From: Sphingobium fluviale
GTDB taxonomy: Bacteria; Pseudomonadota; Alphaproteobacteria; Sphingomonadales; Sphingomonadaceae
Direction of reading: 5' to 3'
NCBI RefSeq assembly: GCF_004122115.1
Contig: NZ_SBKP01000003.1
Coordinates: 124,001-188,000 of the forward strand
DNA: 64,000 nucleotides
Under the pieces are notes generated by a model. That model searched no databases. It worked only from the letters and a program-made list of their open reading frames with translations, and was not told the origin of the DNA. A program made the translations under genes and the position numbers. The first letter of the stretch is position 1, and every line of letters starts with the position of its first letter. Below are positions 52,901 through 62,123 of the stretch, in pieces.

Positions 52901-55900
52901 GAAGCGCACCGTGTCTGCCGACATCGCGAGGCTGTTGCCGGAGCCGAGGCAGGCAAGCGGGCCGCTTTGGGTGCAGGAGCCGAGATCTGCGAAGCTGTTG
53001 CCGAGCTTCAGCTCGCCTGCGATATTGAGATCGACCGACAGCGGCTGGCTGGGCTGGCCTGCCACCGGGTTAAGCACGCGCAGGCCCGGCGCGTCGATCG
53101 CCATGTTGTTGAAGCTGTGCGCCCCCGGCGTAAAGCCGATGACCTTGGGCGAACGCAGCGTGATGCGGTCGATGCTGCTGAACGACTGCTCCAGCTCTGG
53201 CGTGATCACGAGGCCGCTGATGCCGAATGTGCGGGACGAAAAGACGATATTGTCGCCGCTGAGGCCCAGATTCTTGACCTGAATATTGGAGGCCGCATCA
53301 ATGGTGAGGTTGCGGCTCGAATCGAGCGCCAGCGATGTGCCGGAGAGGGTTGCAGTGCCGATCGAGAAGTTCACCGGCTGGGATGTGGCAGACGCGGCCA
53401 GCGCGCCGGAGCGGTTGATGAGGCGTTCCGGCCCGTTGGCGAGGCGCAGCACCGCGCCTGCGCCGCTGTTGTCGGCAACGAAATTGCCGCCACCGTCAAG
53501 CGTGTAGCTGGCGACATTATAATCGGTCGTGCGTGTGTCGGTCAGCGTGCCGGTTGCGATCAGGCTGGCCCCGTCCGCCACAACGAGGTTGGAGCGCGCG
53601 CCATCGACCGCGAGCAATATTTCGGGCGCGGAGAGCGGGTTGGCCGCGTCGTTGGCAATGGTAATGCTCTTCGCCGTTATGCGGATGTCGGTCGATCCAT
53701 TGGCCAGATCGGTGCGGGTGCCGCCGATCAGCAGGCTGTCGGCATTGAGCTTGGCCAGATCGGCCACGGTCAGTTCGGCTGTGCCTGGTGCCGGGTTGCC
53801 GCTCAGGCTGGAGACCACGCTCAGCACATCGCCCAGAATGTCGACCTGGCTGCCGCGTCCGCCGTTGCGTCCCGACGTATCGAACGCGCTGCCGATGCTG
53901 AGGGTGGTGAGCGGATCAAGGACGATCCGCGCCGCATCGCGCGCCATGCGGGCGAGCGGGTTGCTCGTGCCGATGCTTGCGTTGCCCGATGTCGTTTCGA
54001 TACGGGAGTAGGACTTCACCACATCTGGCGTCTGCACGGTGAACGAGCGCCGCTGGGACTCGGCATAGCCGGTGCCGGAGACGCCATAGACACCGCTGAC
54101 GATGACAGAGCCGTCAAGCAACTGGCCTGACGTTCCGGTATTTGAAGCCGCAGCGCCGACATTCTCGACCAGCCGCATCGCACCGGGCAGCAGCGCATAT
54201 CGTGCGGGCAGAAGCACATAATCGCCCGCAGCAAGGCCGGGCGCGGCGTCCAGCTTCACCGTCTTGCCGACATCGGTGCCATAGAGCGCGCCATAGTCGC
54301 CGGAGTAGAGCGGGTCATAGAGCGCCACGGAGGCTGCGATACTTGCCGGAACGATGGCATAGACCTGCCTTCCATCGGCAAACTGGAAGCCATCGTTGCT
54401 GCTGAAGGCGTCGGTATTGAACCGGCTCAGAACGTCGCGGGAGCCGCCCGTGCCGGAGACAAACTCATAGGCATAGGTGTCCCCGCCGCCGCTTGCATCC
54501 ACGGTCGCGCCGACACCCGTGACGATATTGGCGCCGGACAGCGAAAGCAGTGCCGCCGGTTGCCGGGTAATCGGAGAGAGAAAATTGGGCGAGAAATAAT
54601 ATTCGGTGAGGTCCGTCGTGCTGCCATAGGGGATAGACAAGCCATTGGCGGAGACGGAGGTGATGCTGCCATCCTCCAGCGTCAGATTGCTGGTCGTGAC
54701 AGTAGCGAAGGCCCCCCCGGTATTGACCAGTGCGCCAGAACGCGAGCCGAGATCCAGCCTGCCAAGCGGCGCGCGCAACACGCCGGCCTGCTCGATATTG
54801 GGCGCGAGGATCGAGACATAGCTGCCCGCTGACAAGGGGGCATTGGGCGTGGGCGCGCCGTTGCTCTCGATGCGTATGGTCGCATTGGGCTTCCCGCGCA
54901 CCGCGCCACCGAGGTTGAGGCCGCCTAGAGAGGCTATGGTGAAGGGCGTTGCCTTGGCAGCGGGATTTTCGATGATCTGCTGCAGGTTGCCGGTGCCGGT
55001 CGTCGCATAGACCTGCGCCGCGCGCAGCGTCAGGTCTCCCGCCACGACCAGCCCGCCGGTGAGGGAAGGCGCTACGGTCGAATCGGGGTTGAATGTGCGG
55101 TCAACCGGCTGGACACCGATGAGCCGGATGTCGCCCGCCGCATCCAGCGTGGCGTTGTCGAACGAAGCACCGAACGTCACGCCGCCCGCGATGTCTATGC
55201 TGTCGCCCTTTAGGAGCAATGTGTCTGAGCCTGCGCCGCTTGTTAGCAGCTCCGGCACGGCGCCAATATTGGAATCGCTGCTCAGCAGGCCGATATGCGG
55301 TGCGGTGATGGCCAGATCGCCATGAGAGGCGATTGAAATCGTGTAATTTTCGGTGCCGCTGATGCTCAGATAATCCGGGGACATCAACAGGAACGAGCGT
55401 CCGAGGGTGAGGGCGACGTCGCCAGCGGTGTCGAGATTGCCGCGTGCGATGAAGCTGGAGAAGCCCGCCGCCATGATCTGATCGGCGGACAGAGTGTCAG
55501 ATGCGCCGGCAATATCAGCCTGCGTCAGCGTGGGGTTCAGCCATTCGATCGTGCCGCCCAGCGCCTGCGCTGCGCCGCCACGCGCGGTGATGCGCGCCCC
55601 GGTAATCGAGCCGCCGCCGAGCGCGGATATGGTGCCCGCCTTGCTCCATTGTGCGGTCGGCGCATAGGTGGTGGCGCCGACCCTGATATCATAGACATCG
55701 CTGGCGCCAGATAGATCAATCGTTGCTCCCGCCAAGGCATCCAGACGCAATGCGCGGCGGGTTCCGGATGGCACATAGATGCCAAGACCCTCGCCAGTTC
55801 TATAGGAAATTTCCCCAAAAGCCGGCGTTTCGAAGATTTTGGACTCGGTGGTCAGAGTTCCCAGCGCGCGGATACTGCCGCCATTGATCATGCGACCGGA

Positions 55901-58900
55901 CGCGATCTGAGCGCCCCCAGGCCGCAAGGGCGTGCGCGGATTGCGGACGCTGGTGCCTGAAAGATTGGTGGTGCTGGCGCCAGTGAGCAGGATGCCCTGA
56001 TCGGCCTCCAGCATGCCGAGATAATAGATCTGGCGGTCTGTCGCGATCCCCGCGACCAGCTCCCGGTTGCTCAGTACCGGGCCGTTGGTGCCGTTGGTAA
56101 GGCCGAGCGCGTTGTTGGCAAGCTCATCGAATTTGCCATTGGCATCAGCGGCGCCGAATACAACCGAGAGGCCTGCGCCACGGTCCACCCCGTCCGCATC
56201 GGCAACGGCATGCACGGCTATAGCAGGGCGGGTGCCATTATAGCTTGCGGGCAAGATCTGCCGCTGGGTGATGCTGCCGCCTGCAATACGGATGGTGCCA
56301 TCATTATAGAGCTTTGGCGCGGTGATGCTTGCCTGTGGCGCGCCGATAATGCTGCCGCCGTTCAGCACCTGAAGCTCGGTCAGGCCGCCCAGCACCAGAT
56401 GCGCGGCAAGATTGTCATAATCGCCCAGTGCGCTGGTCGGCGCGAGTGCGGCTACACGGCTGACATCGGTGCCATTCGCCAGACCGCGCACAATGTCTAT
56501 CTGGCGCTGGCTGAGGATCGAGGGCAGGATTGCCTGAGTGAGGTTCAGCGTCTCGCCCGCGTTGATCTTGAGCAGTTCGGTAGAGGCGATGGCGGTTTTG
56601 CCGATGCGGCCATTGCTGAACACATTGTCGATTATCGTCGTGTTCCAAGCGCTGAGATCCAGCGTGGCAAAGCCGGTCTTTTGCAGGAAATCAAGCGGGA
56701 TGGCGGTGCCGGTGCCGCCGCTGCTGCCGAAGTTGAGGTCTGGCGTCACCAGCTTGAAGGTGCCACCACCCTTGAAGCCGAAACCGCGGATCGTGCCATC
56801 GGCAATGTCCACGCGCGCATTGATGGCGTCCGGCGTTATGGCCGAGCCGAAGCCGTTCTGACTTGACACTGATGTTACATTGAAGGTGGCAATATCGCTA
56901 AGGAAGAGATTTCGGCCGGTCTGCTTGCCATCGTTGATGCTGGTTGAATTGAGCTGGAAATAAACCGTCTCGTCTATCAGGCTGACGTTGCCGCCCTTGC
57001 CGTTGAGTGCCAGCGTGCCCGTAGATGAGACATAGCCGCCGCCCGACACATCGAGCAGGCTGCCGGAATTAATCAATATGCTGCCGCTGAGATCGACCGC
57101 ACGGCTCTGGCTGGCATCGGTAAAGGCGGTGACGTGTGGCGCGGCAACGAGCGTGATCGAGCCGCCAGACGTGTAGCCACCGCCCTGAAAATTGCCGTCC
57201 GTCGCCAGCAGATCGTTCACCCAGCGGCCACGGGTGGATAGCTCTGCCCCGCTATTGACGCTGATGTCGAACATGCCCGGCGCGTTGAAGGCGGTGATGA
57301 CGCCGTTCAGCGAGAGATCGTCCTGCGTGTCGAACAGCGAACCGAGCTGGCTGCCGAAGGTGCGCGCGGTGATGGAGCCTCCCGCCGCTGTCAACCTGCC
57401 GTTGAAGGTTATGGCGCGTCCGGCGTCTATGTTGACCGCGCCGCCATCGGCCAGTTTCACCGCGCTGCCGCTTGCAAAATCGACCTTGCCGGTCGTCTGC
57501 AAACTGAGGCCGGATAGACCGGCGCTGTTGAGGGTGGTCTCGCTGAGATAGGTTGTGCCCACAGGGAGTGCGGTGTTCGCCCCGCCGACGACAATATCCG
57601 CGCCCAGCGTCGCAATGTCACCGCCCTGAACCGACTGGATACGCAGCAGTCCGCCCGATGCGAGCTGACGCCCGTTCGCCTGTAGCTTGCGCACATCGCC
57701 CTTGAGCTTCGATGCGGCGCTTGCGGCAACACCGTCGAGTATCTGGTGTGCGCCCGCTATCGCTTCGCCATGAATATCGCCATTCAGGCTGACTGTCGGC
57801 GCCTTGATCGTCAGCGATCCGGCATCGCGCCCTTCGGCATAGCCCGGCTCGAACCGGGAATCGTTGGAGAATGCGTTGGCAAAAACCCTGGGGTTGGAAA
57901 GCTGGGGCAGATTTTCCACGAAGCCGCCCGCCACCGCGACATAGCGATCATTCGGGTCTGCCTGCGCAATATCGACCACGCGCCCGTCCTGCGTCACGAG
58001 CTTGCTGGTGCGGATGACGCCATCCTGATAGCGGACCCAGCCGCCCGCGAAATCGATCACGGCGTTGCTGGCGACCGTAACGCCAGAAATCGCGCTTGGA
58101 GACGCCGGTTGCGTGCTATTGGAGAGGGTGGCGAGGGTGACATTGCCGCCCTTGGTCATCAGTTCAGAGGCGGTGCCGCCGATCTGCTCGGCGAGGCTGC
58201 CCGCCTCCAGCAGCGGAGACCCGATCCACGCCACGCCATCGTCGCGCACGCCGCTGACGCGCGGGTCGACATAGAGCGTCTGGCCGTTCAGCGTAAAGCT
58301 GCCGTCGGTCGTCGGCTCACGATAGGTGGGGGTATCGCGCAGCTCGTTGCGCTTGGCCGGTGCGATCTCAAGCTGGTTACGCTCGGCCTTCAGCACCACA
58401 TCGCTCATGCCGCTCACGTCGATCACCGCTCCTGAAGCGATATCGACCTTCGACGCAGCCAAAAGCCCTTCCTCGACTCTATAGATGCGTCCATCGGCCG
58501 TTCCGCCGATATTCACATCGGCGCTGGGTGCCTGAATGGTGGCGTTCTGCCCGATGCTGATGAGCGCGGGCAGCAGGTCTGCCACGGCGCCGGTGCGGCT
58601 GATGATCCGCCCCTGATTGACCTGAAAATGATGGCTGCCGATGTCGATCTGGGATGTCTTGAAACTCTTTATCGACTCCGCGCTGAGCGGGATGGTGTCT
58701 GGCCCGCCGTCCGGCAGGATCGAGATGGCGGCATCGGCAGCGATGTTCACGGTTCCGCCGAACATGCCGACCTTGCCGTTGCGCGATACGCTGGTGGTGG
58801 AGGTGAGGATGCCGCTGAAATTGATCGTGCCGCTCTGGTCTGTGCCGAGCGAGATATAGCCGGTCGGTGCGTCGATCGAGCCGCTGACATCAACGCTGCC

Positions 58901-60016
58901 GCCGCCGACCGAGGTGAGCACAAGACCGCGCACATAGGGATCTGTACTGCCCGGTGCGCCGGTGGAGCTGTAGGCATCGACCTGATTGCCTGCTTCCAGG
59001 CTGATCTGCCCGCCGGGGGCCGTCTTCAGCTCGCCCGCACTCGTCACCTTGGGCGCGGCGAGGATGACGAAACCGCCGGTGGAATTGATCCGCCCTCCTG
59101 CCGCGACATCCACCGAGCCATGCGTCTCGCCCGCGATTCCCGCTACGATGCCGCTGACGGCGCCGGTCAGGATGCCATTTTGCAGATAGGCGTTGTTGCG
59201 TTCTGCGAGACTGAGCGCGCGTGTGGTGGTGGAGCTGGTCTGGATGGTGGCCGAGCCAAGCTCCAGCGAGCTGGCGACCAGCGCGTTGAGGTTGACCTGC
59301 GATGTCGCGCCGAAGAGTACGCCGGAGCGGTTGAGGATATAGACGGTGCCGTCCGCCTTGATCGAGCCGAGAATCTGGCTCGGCGCTGGGCCGCGTGTAG
59401 GGTCTAGTAGGCCTGTCGCCGGGTTGATGCCGCCGACAACGCGGTTCACCACCACCCAGTCCTTGTTGCCCTGCTGGTTGAAGGTCAGCGTCGTGTCGCG
59501 GCCTACATTGAACGTGTTCCATGAGAGGAGCGCGCGCGATTGCGTCTGGTTGATGGTGACATCGACCAGCGCGCCGTTGATCGTCTCCTTTGGCTGGCTC
59601 GCGCCCTCCCACACATTGAGGCCGCTGGCGTCGAGCGAGGAGGAGACGCCGTTCGCTACCGGATCGAGCCCGCCCGCGCCAAGGCCGTTGCGCACGGTCT
59701 GGGCGGCAGCGAGAGCAGCGGCGCGCGCGGCGGCATTGGCACTCGCGACGACATTTCCTTGGGCCGTGATGCGCGCGCGATAGGCGGCCTGCCGCTGCTG
59801 GATCTGCGCCATGGAGGGGGAGATGACGGGCGTTGTTGCTGTGCTGCGGACGCTGCGAACTACCGCATTACCAACTGACGCTGCCATACTGCGGAGCTGG
59901 GCATGGGCGGGAGCAAACGAGAGCATGGACGCCAGCGCCGCCCCGCTCGCGCCGCCAAGCAGCATGGAGCGAAGCAGTGGCCGTGCGCTGTTCCTGGTTC
60001 CGGTTGCAACCAGCAT
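46925..60016 (-). CDS. Giant filamentous-haemagglutinin-like exoprotein with TPS domain
   Basis: Exoprotein of about 4363 residues. The start is ATG 60016, with GGAGGAAAT just before it; an upstream in-frame ATG (60061) is less supported. A signal peptide (about 1-40, ending SFAPAHAQ) precedes a TPS domain (about 125-330) with NGALVDVTINQTQSRALLSWNTFNVG and VYILNRSGVLFGATSQVNLNALVASSLELG. Long beta-helix repeats follow, rich in GGxIxL and SGxxxDVSG. The C-terminal third has QSGDIVLWSSNGDLNAGQGPK, which I associate with the DUF3739 region of large FHA proteins. No TpsB transporter gene accompanies it; upstream genes encode a porin and TonB/ExbBD. Confidence 0.88.
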   Translation of the reverse strand: MLVATGTRNSARPLLRSMLLGGASGAALASMLSFAPAHAQLRSMAASVGNAVVRSVRSTATTPVISPSMAQIQQRQAAYRARITAQGNVVASANAAARAAALAAAQTVRNGLGAGGLDPVANGVSSSLDASGLNVWEGASQPKETINGALVDVTINQTQSRALLSWNTFNVGRDTTLTFNQQGNKDWVVVNRVVGGINPATGLLDPTRGPAPSQILGSIKADGTVYILNRSGVLFGATSQVNLNALVASSLELGSATIQTSSTTTRALSLAERNNAYLQNGILTGAVSGIVAGIAGETHGSVDVAAGGRINSTGGFVILAAPKVTSAGELKTAPGGQISLEAGNQVDAYSSTGAPGSTDPYVRGLVLTSVGGGSVDVSGSIDAPTGYISLGTDQSGTINFSGILTSTTSVSRNGKVGMFGGTVNIAADAAISILPDGGPDTIPLSAESIKSFKTSQIDIGSHHFQVNQGRIISRTGAVADLLPALISIGQNATIQAPSADVNIGGTADGRIYRVEEGLLAASKVDIASGAVIDVSGMSDVVLKAERNQLEIAPAKRNELRDTPTYREPTTDGSFTLNGQTLYVDPRVSGVRDDGVAWIGSPLLEAGSLAEQIGGTASELMTKGGNVTLATLSNSTQPASPSAISGVTVASNAVIDFAGGWVRYQDGVIRTSKLVTQDGRVVDIAQADPNDRYVAVAGGFVENLPQLSNPRVFANAFSNDSRFEPGYAEGRDAGSLTIKAPTVSLNGDIHGEAIAGAHQILDGVAASAASKLKGDVRKLQANGRQLASGGLLRIQSVQGGDIATLGADIVVGGANTALPVGTTYLSETTLNSAGLSGLSLQTTGKVDFASGSAVKLADGGAVNIDAGRAITFNGRLTAAGGSITARTFGSQLGSLFDTQDDLSLNGVITAFNAPGMFDISVNSGAELSTRGRWVNDLLATDGNFQGGGYTSGGSITLVAAPHVTAFTDASQSRAVDLSGSILINSGSLLDVSGGGYVSSTGTLALNGKGGNVSLIDETVYFQLNSTSINDGKQTGRNLFLSDIATFNVTSVSSQNGFGSAITPDAINARVDIADGTIRGFGFKGGGTFKLVTPDLNFGSSGGTGTAIPLDFLQKTGFATLDLSAWNTTIIDNVFSNGRIGKTAIASTELLKINAGETLNLTQAILPSILSQRQIDIVRGLANGTDVSRVAALAPTSALGDYDNLAAHLVLGGLTELQVLNGGSIIGAPQASITAPKLYNDGTIRIAGGSITQRQILPASYNGTRPAIAVHAVADADGVDRGAGLSVVFGAADANGKFDELANNALGLTNGTNGPVLSNRELVAGIATDRQIYYLGMLEADQGILLTGASTTNLSGTSVRNPRTPLRPGGAQIASGRMINGGSIRALGTLTTESKIFETPAFGEISYRTGEGLGIYVPSGTRRALRLDALAGATIDLSGASDVYDIRVGATTYAPTAQWSKAGTISALGGGSITGARITARGGAAQALGGTIEWLNPTLTQADIAGASDTLSADQIMAAGFSSFIARGNLDTAGDVALTLGRSFLLMSPDYLSISGTENYTISIASHGDLAITAPHIGLLSSDSNIGAVPELLTSGAGSDTLLLKGDSIDIAGGVTFGASFDNATLDAAGDIRLIGVQPVDRTFNPDSTVAPSLTGGLVVAGDLTLRAAQVYATTGTGNLQQIIENPAAKATPFTIASLGGLNLGGAVRGKPNATIRIESNGAPTPNAPLSAGSYVSILAPNIEQAGVLRAPLGRLDLGSRSGALVNTGGAFATVTTSNLTLEDGSITSVSANGLSIPYGSTTDLTEYYFSPNFLSPITRQPAALLSLSGANIVTGVGATVDASGGGDTYAYEFVSGTGGSRDVLSRFNTDAFSSNDGFQFADGRQVYAIVPASIAASVALYDPLYSGDYGALYGTDVGKTVKLDAAPGLAAGDYVLLPARYALLPGAMRLVENVGAAASNTGTSGQLLDGSVIVSGVYGVSGTGYAESQRRSFTVQTPDVVKSYSRIETTSGNASIGTSNPLARMARDAARIVLDPLTTLSIGSAFDTSGRNGGRGSQVDILGDVLSVVSSLSGNPAPGTAELTVADLAKLNADSLLIGGTRTDLANGSTDIRITAKSITIANDAANPLSAPEILLAVDGARSNLVVADGASLIATGTLTDTRTTDYNVASYTLDGGGNFVADNSGAGAVLRLANGPERLINRSGALAASATSQPVNFSIGTATLSGTSLALDSSRNLTIDAASNIQVKNLGLSGDNIVFSSRTFGISGLVITPELEQSFSSIDRITLRSPKVIGFTPGAHSFNNMAIDAPGLRVLNPVAGQPSQPLSVDLNIAGELKLGNSFADLGSCTQSGPLACLGSGNSLAMSADTVRFGSGTFRTYGYDAAVSITARSGAYYEGKGALDVGGAALSLTTPFLVDRGTGAMPTEKSVQADLTLLTTNTLTISAPAGSTPAAPSTPLAPGARLAFGTLASAVKSVSIDNVLLRATAGTIDIKAQGDIGLTGTTTLATPGYSQKFGEVADQVTVSAGGGTVALLSKTGGIDLGSASRISIGGTTGKAGSLKLIAAQGNVALGGTIDATAPDAGASFTLDNGLGSFDFASFAANSGSAFTGDVAIRTGAGDLNLGAGQSLKLASLSLTADGGFTSVNGTIDTSGINGGDIALFARDGVVIGQTAVLDTHADGYADTDTRQASAGDITLGVSGTGAIAVASGARLDMGARRLNDRLVGHQQIDPRTQNRITAYTYVEADKGGALLLRAPVISQSGGDTVNIGFAGNVTGARAVTVEGYRSYDLATVAANSSFSGVTVANNVATIDAGANVAGKTNFFADTTAGTMVDFIRTFDISASRGNLGSLTTLANYHEKPGVELSYSGDIVLASNWNLGAGTVNVAAALADGDMQLSGLGAYANGQPRYDVVAGREAHLFQNHVDMLYRVGGRVDGAAGMLTLRAGRDLDLKHSLTDGFFAFSDQTDPDYISYQLGGGQRSYYPSINISCGISGCDNLADFVPDTARNPSLPPRSTAINITLSQISPGEEVFTVSYAPYSAAANAAAPTGLQAGGAGDPLGSAQLFPLLADGSAADSFGIRLVGGAGNSPSANPLHVDAASGGNMILEGESSYTLSAVKATAAYTGDVKLDFGNNGQFLGDNLYQSFADLSGVDPITLKNRVVNVQFGAASSSAVSFLQQEALSFFAAFPSDVQFIYPRRGGQPTSFAATFERFAQFLQSPVSDGSGQTILQRFGALVADGSFGYKSPQPRGNGLNPQANTVHVRSLVRTGTGSIDVAAAADVDLRNGANPVTRNQNGGKSAASAGLVAQVGGTAIYTAGHVVNPAAISARVAGTNQFLTIDPTAYLPQADLRTNLWVPDNTGRLQTNPVFASGGGSIGVRALNDVLGRRDVWSEAFNATGGKKSIGGTDRDYTDLDMVGAGDQRWRTGNMGDIGSTGLATTIRVNAQQFSSGLGTLGGGDIGVEAGGDARELTVALDTTVATGDVGSSFGSMVFGGGNLDVVVGHDVAGGRFDISTGEANIRAGGDIGSSGLMTLLPRQGKLSDVQEANLPEIRLTDAVVSLKAGGDIALGKITALGVNRKEITTGSPASVTESALGYYTGNSAVVAQSTGDFSIRGGPVIAQTPANLLKVLPSTLDVTSFSGDIDLGKLNNFLYPSVTGNLSLLAAGTLRSGAINLDDGDASLLPGIFSANRYDTAGDIVFGRRFGLPVTLPNTSDADRRAYHNQAITHANDKTPARIAVGGDLTDLTLFLSKQGRISAGRDIINMVFTGQNVGSEDITRITAGRDITATTTRTIATATYAPDRSLVQGNIFTLGGPGALFLEAGRNMGPFLNSATTYNGNVRKVDLTSTSSYAGGIIALGNEYNPWLAPKSADIYAFFGVGPGMNFAGLRETYVNPANTAALDGDLFEQNVDVFGNKTPDRTRPIYAPILIEWMQANQANALIATFGTTNVTAAQAYTAFAALPDLVQRRFLLDKVYFNELAEPSRPDGNSYLQYIRGYRAVETLFPASLGYTANDLSGASNGGARVSTGNLDLRLAAIETTRDSSITILGPGGNAVLGSVVRTSAQAAGRAYEPLLFGDDLTEGRPSNSGALPVLSIPIGYEGVLSLRGGAIHGFTDGDFRLNQSRLFSQQSGDIVLWSSNGDLNAGQGPKNAANVPPIVLRFSQNGGFEVDTASGVVGAGIAGFAGIRRLDPATGQFVLVDVLNDTDAVTAQAELKRLFEENKELPPETQIVVNGKTYRRDAPAITLVAPVGTIDAGDAGVRASGDIFVAAAKVANADNFKVGGSSVGVPALTSTPAPATPASAASATANVFRANQNDNADQRSRITVDVLGVYNFNDTCIDDQGNPIENCQVAQ

Positions 60017-60111
60017 ATTTCCTCCACTCACTCTTAAAAGAACCAAAAACTGCCAGCCCACCGATTCGGCGGGCGGTTAAGTCTTTATTGACCTTATGTT
60101 TCACTTTTACG

Positions 60112-60146
60112 CCGGGCTTCGCCCGAAAGAGGGTTAAAAAGCCCGG
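60112..60146. terminator. Stem-loop between the porin and the giant exoprotein gene
   Basis: Inverted repeat ccgggctt/aagcccgg (60112-60119 and 60139-60146), followed by TTTT on the plus strand. On the minus strand, in the direction of transcription, it could attenuate read-through from the porin into the exoprotein gene. A second short hairpin (cggctg/cagccg, 60172-60187) lies next to the porin stop. Confidence 0.35.
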
Positions 60147-60197
60147 TTTTCTGCGGAATAAGGGTTAACAGCGGCTGCTATCAGCCGTTCAGGTTCG

Positions 60198-62081
60198 TCA
60201 AAACTCTGCGCTGAGATCAACTTGCAACACATCGATGGAGAGCGGCGAGCCGCTCACCTCGTTGGCGCTCATCCAGCGGGTGCCGAGCGCTACGCCTTCC
60301 ATCACGCCAAAGGTCGCGCCGATGGTGTAGCCCTTGGTGTTGGTGCCGCCCAGATGAAAGTCGCTGTCCGGGAAGGCATCGGGCACGGCGTCTGTCTCCA
60401 GATAGCGATAGCCCGCCATCGCGCGCCACTCGCCCCATTTGCGCGGCTTGGCATGGCCGACCACCAGCGAGCCAAGCCAGCCGGTGTTGCCCGAATGAAG
60501 GGTTCCGCCACCAGCGCAGGGATTACCGAAATTGGCGGAAGCCGGATCTCCGCTCGCTTCCACATTGGTCAGTGCGCCCCGGAAGTTTATACCATCGCTG
60601 CGCAGCAGGCACTCGTCGCTGCGCTTGAAAGCGAGGTTATTGAGATAGTTACCTGATATGGTGGCGCTAATGCTATCGCTAATCGGAACCGTGACCGAGG
60701 CGTTGAGATCGAGCACACGATATTTGTATGTCATGCCAAGATACTGGCGCTCTGCCCTAATGCCTATGGTTTCAAGCGCGGATACGGTAAGATCCCTCAG
60801 ATAAAAGAGGGTGTTGCCCTTGCGCGGGAACAGCGCTCGCGTGGCATCGGTAGAACATTCGGCCGGGTCCGCACCCGCTAAAGGCACAGTAATCCCGCTG
60901 AACTCACAGGCCGACGAAAGCCTGCCCTGCAGATTGTGGAAATCATGATAGCCGGCGGCACCTCTGATCTCCACGCCGTTGTTCATTGTATAGCCCGCTT
61001 CGATCTGGCCAGAGAACAACCATCTGGATGGTGATATACGCTTTTCGCCGGATAGGTTGAAAACCGGGCTATCCGTAAACTTGTCGAGCGTGGTGCTGGA
61101 GCTGGATTCGAGCGGGAACGCGCCGCCACGCACCGCAAGCGTAAGCCCTTTTGGCATGAACCTGTCGGCCTTGACCTCCGCGGCCACACCATCGAAGCGC
61201 AGATCATCGTCAAACAAGATTTCGGTAGAGCGGAATGGGTTCTGGAAGCGGCCAAAGCTCAGCTTGATCCAGTCCTTCGGCTTCAGCTCCAGATAGGCCT
61301 TGTCCAGCCACAGGTCGCGCTTGGCAAAGCCGCCCGCCAACTTCTGGTTGGTCGAGATCGGGCTATTGTCGTCGCCGGTCGCGATCTGAAAGCCGACCTT
61401 GACCGCCGGGCTGATCTCTGCCGTCAGGCCAATCCGCGCTCGCAGGCGCAGTCGGTTGATGCGGTCCCGCGTGGTGTCAAGCAGGGGCAGGTTGTTGAGA
61501 TCGGTCACGTTGATCGGGCTGGAGGATGCGCCGAGCCGTGCAGCATCAATGACTGTCGTATCATTCAGCCTAGATTGCAGCTCAGACTGAGAGCGCACCC
61601 GGATGTCGCCCGAAAGGGTGATGCGGCGGGTCCAGTCCGGCGCGGCGTTGGAGGGCGCGGCCCAGCCTTCGGATTTGGCCTGGCCCATCACTTCCGCCTT
61701 CACCTGCTCCGCAATCTGGCGGCGCACGCTCTCAGGCACATAGGGCACGCGGACCACGCCCGGAGGGGCAGGTGGAGCCGGAGGGAGGGGGTTGTCCGCC
61801 GTTGCGGTCTGGGCGGTGAGCGGCGGGGGGTTGAGCGCAGCGGCGCGCGCGGCCTCGCTCTGCGCCTGCTCCAGCAGCGCCTGCCCGTTTTGCGGCGTGA
61901 TCGTGCCCTGTTTCACCAGCAGGCGGATGAGGTTCTCCATCGCGTTGGTGGAGGGCTGGCTCGCGGCGGCTGGCGCTGCATCCTGCGCGAAGGCCGCATT
62001 GAAAGGAACGGCGCAGAGCAGCGCGATGGCAGACACGCCCTGAGCGCTCCGCTTTACCCGCCAGTTGAATTGCCGAACCAT
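60198..62081 (-). CDS. Putative outer-membrane porin (Porin_5-like)
   Basis: Outer-membrane beta-barrel of about 627 residues. ATG 62081 gives a signal peptide (about 1-33, ending NAAFAQ). A helical region (about 45-90, MENLIRLLVKQGTITPQNGQ) is followed by a Pro-rich linker and a barrel (about 165-627) with LSGDIRVRSQSE, RINRLRLRARIGLTAEI, KAYLELKPKDWIKLSFGRFQNPF and a C-terminal strand ending VDLSAEF, where the terminal aromatic is the BAM signal. It resembles the PF16930 putative-porin family. Its place between TonB and the giant exoprotein suggests a role in that protein's export or in nutrient uptake. Confidence 0.82.
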   Translation of the reverse strand: MVRQFNWRVKRSAQGVSAIALLCAVPFNAAFAQDAAPAAASQPSTNAMENLIRLLVKQGTITPQNGQALLEQAQSEAARAAALNPPPLTAQTATADNPLPPAPPAPPGVVRVPYVPESVRRQIAEQVKAEVMGQAKSEGWAAPSNAAPDWTRRITLSGDIRVRSQSELQSRLNDTTVIDAARLGASSSPINVTDLNNLPLLDTTRDRINRLRLRARIGLTAEISPAVKVGFQIATGDDNSPISTNQKLAGGFAKRDLWLDKAYLELKPKDWIKLSFGRFQNPFRSTEILFDDDLRFDGVAAEVKADRFMPKGLTLAVRGGAFPLESSSSTTLDKFTDSPVFNLSGEKRISPSRWLFSGQIEAGYTMNNGVEIRGAAGYHDFHNLQGRLSSACEFSGITVPLAGADPAECSTDATRALFPRKGNTLFYLRDLTVSALETIGIRAERQYLGMTYKYRVLDLNASVTVPISDSISATISGNYLNNLAFKRSDECLLRSDGINFRGALTNVEASGDPASANFGNPCAGGGTLHSGNTGWLGSLVVGHAKPRKWGEWRAMAGYRYLETDAVPDAFPDSDFHLGGTNTKGYTIGATFGVMEGVALGTRWMSANEVSGSPLSIDVLQVDLSAEF

Positions 62082-62123
62082 GATGTCCATTCCTTCCTGA
62101 TAAATACAGAATTGTTGCATGCT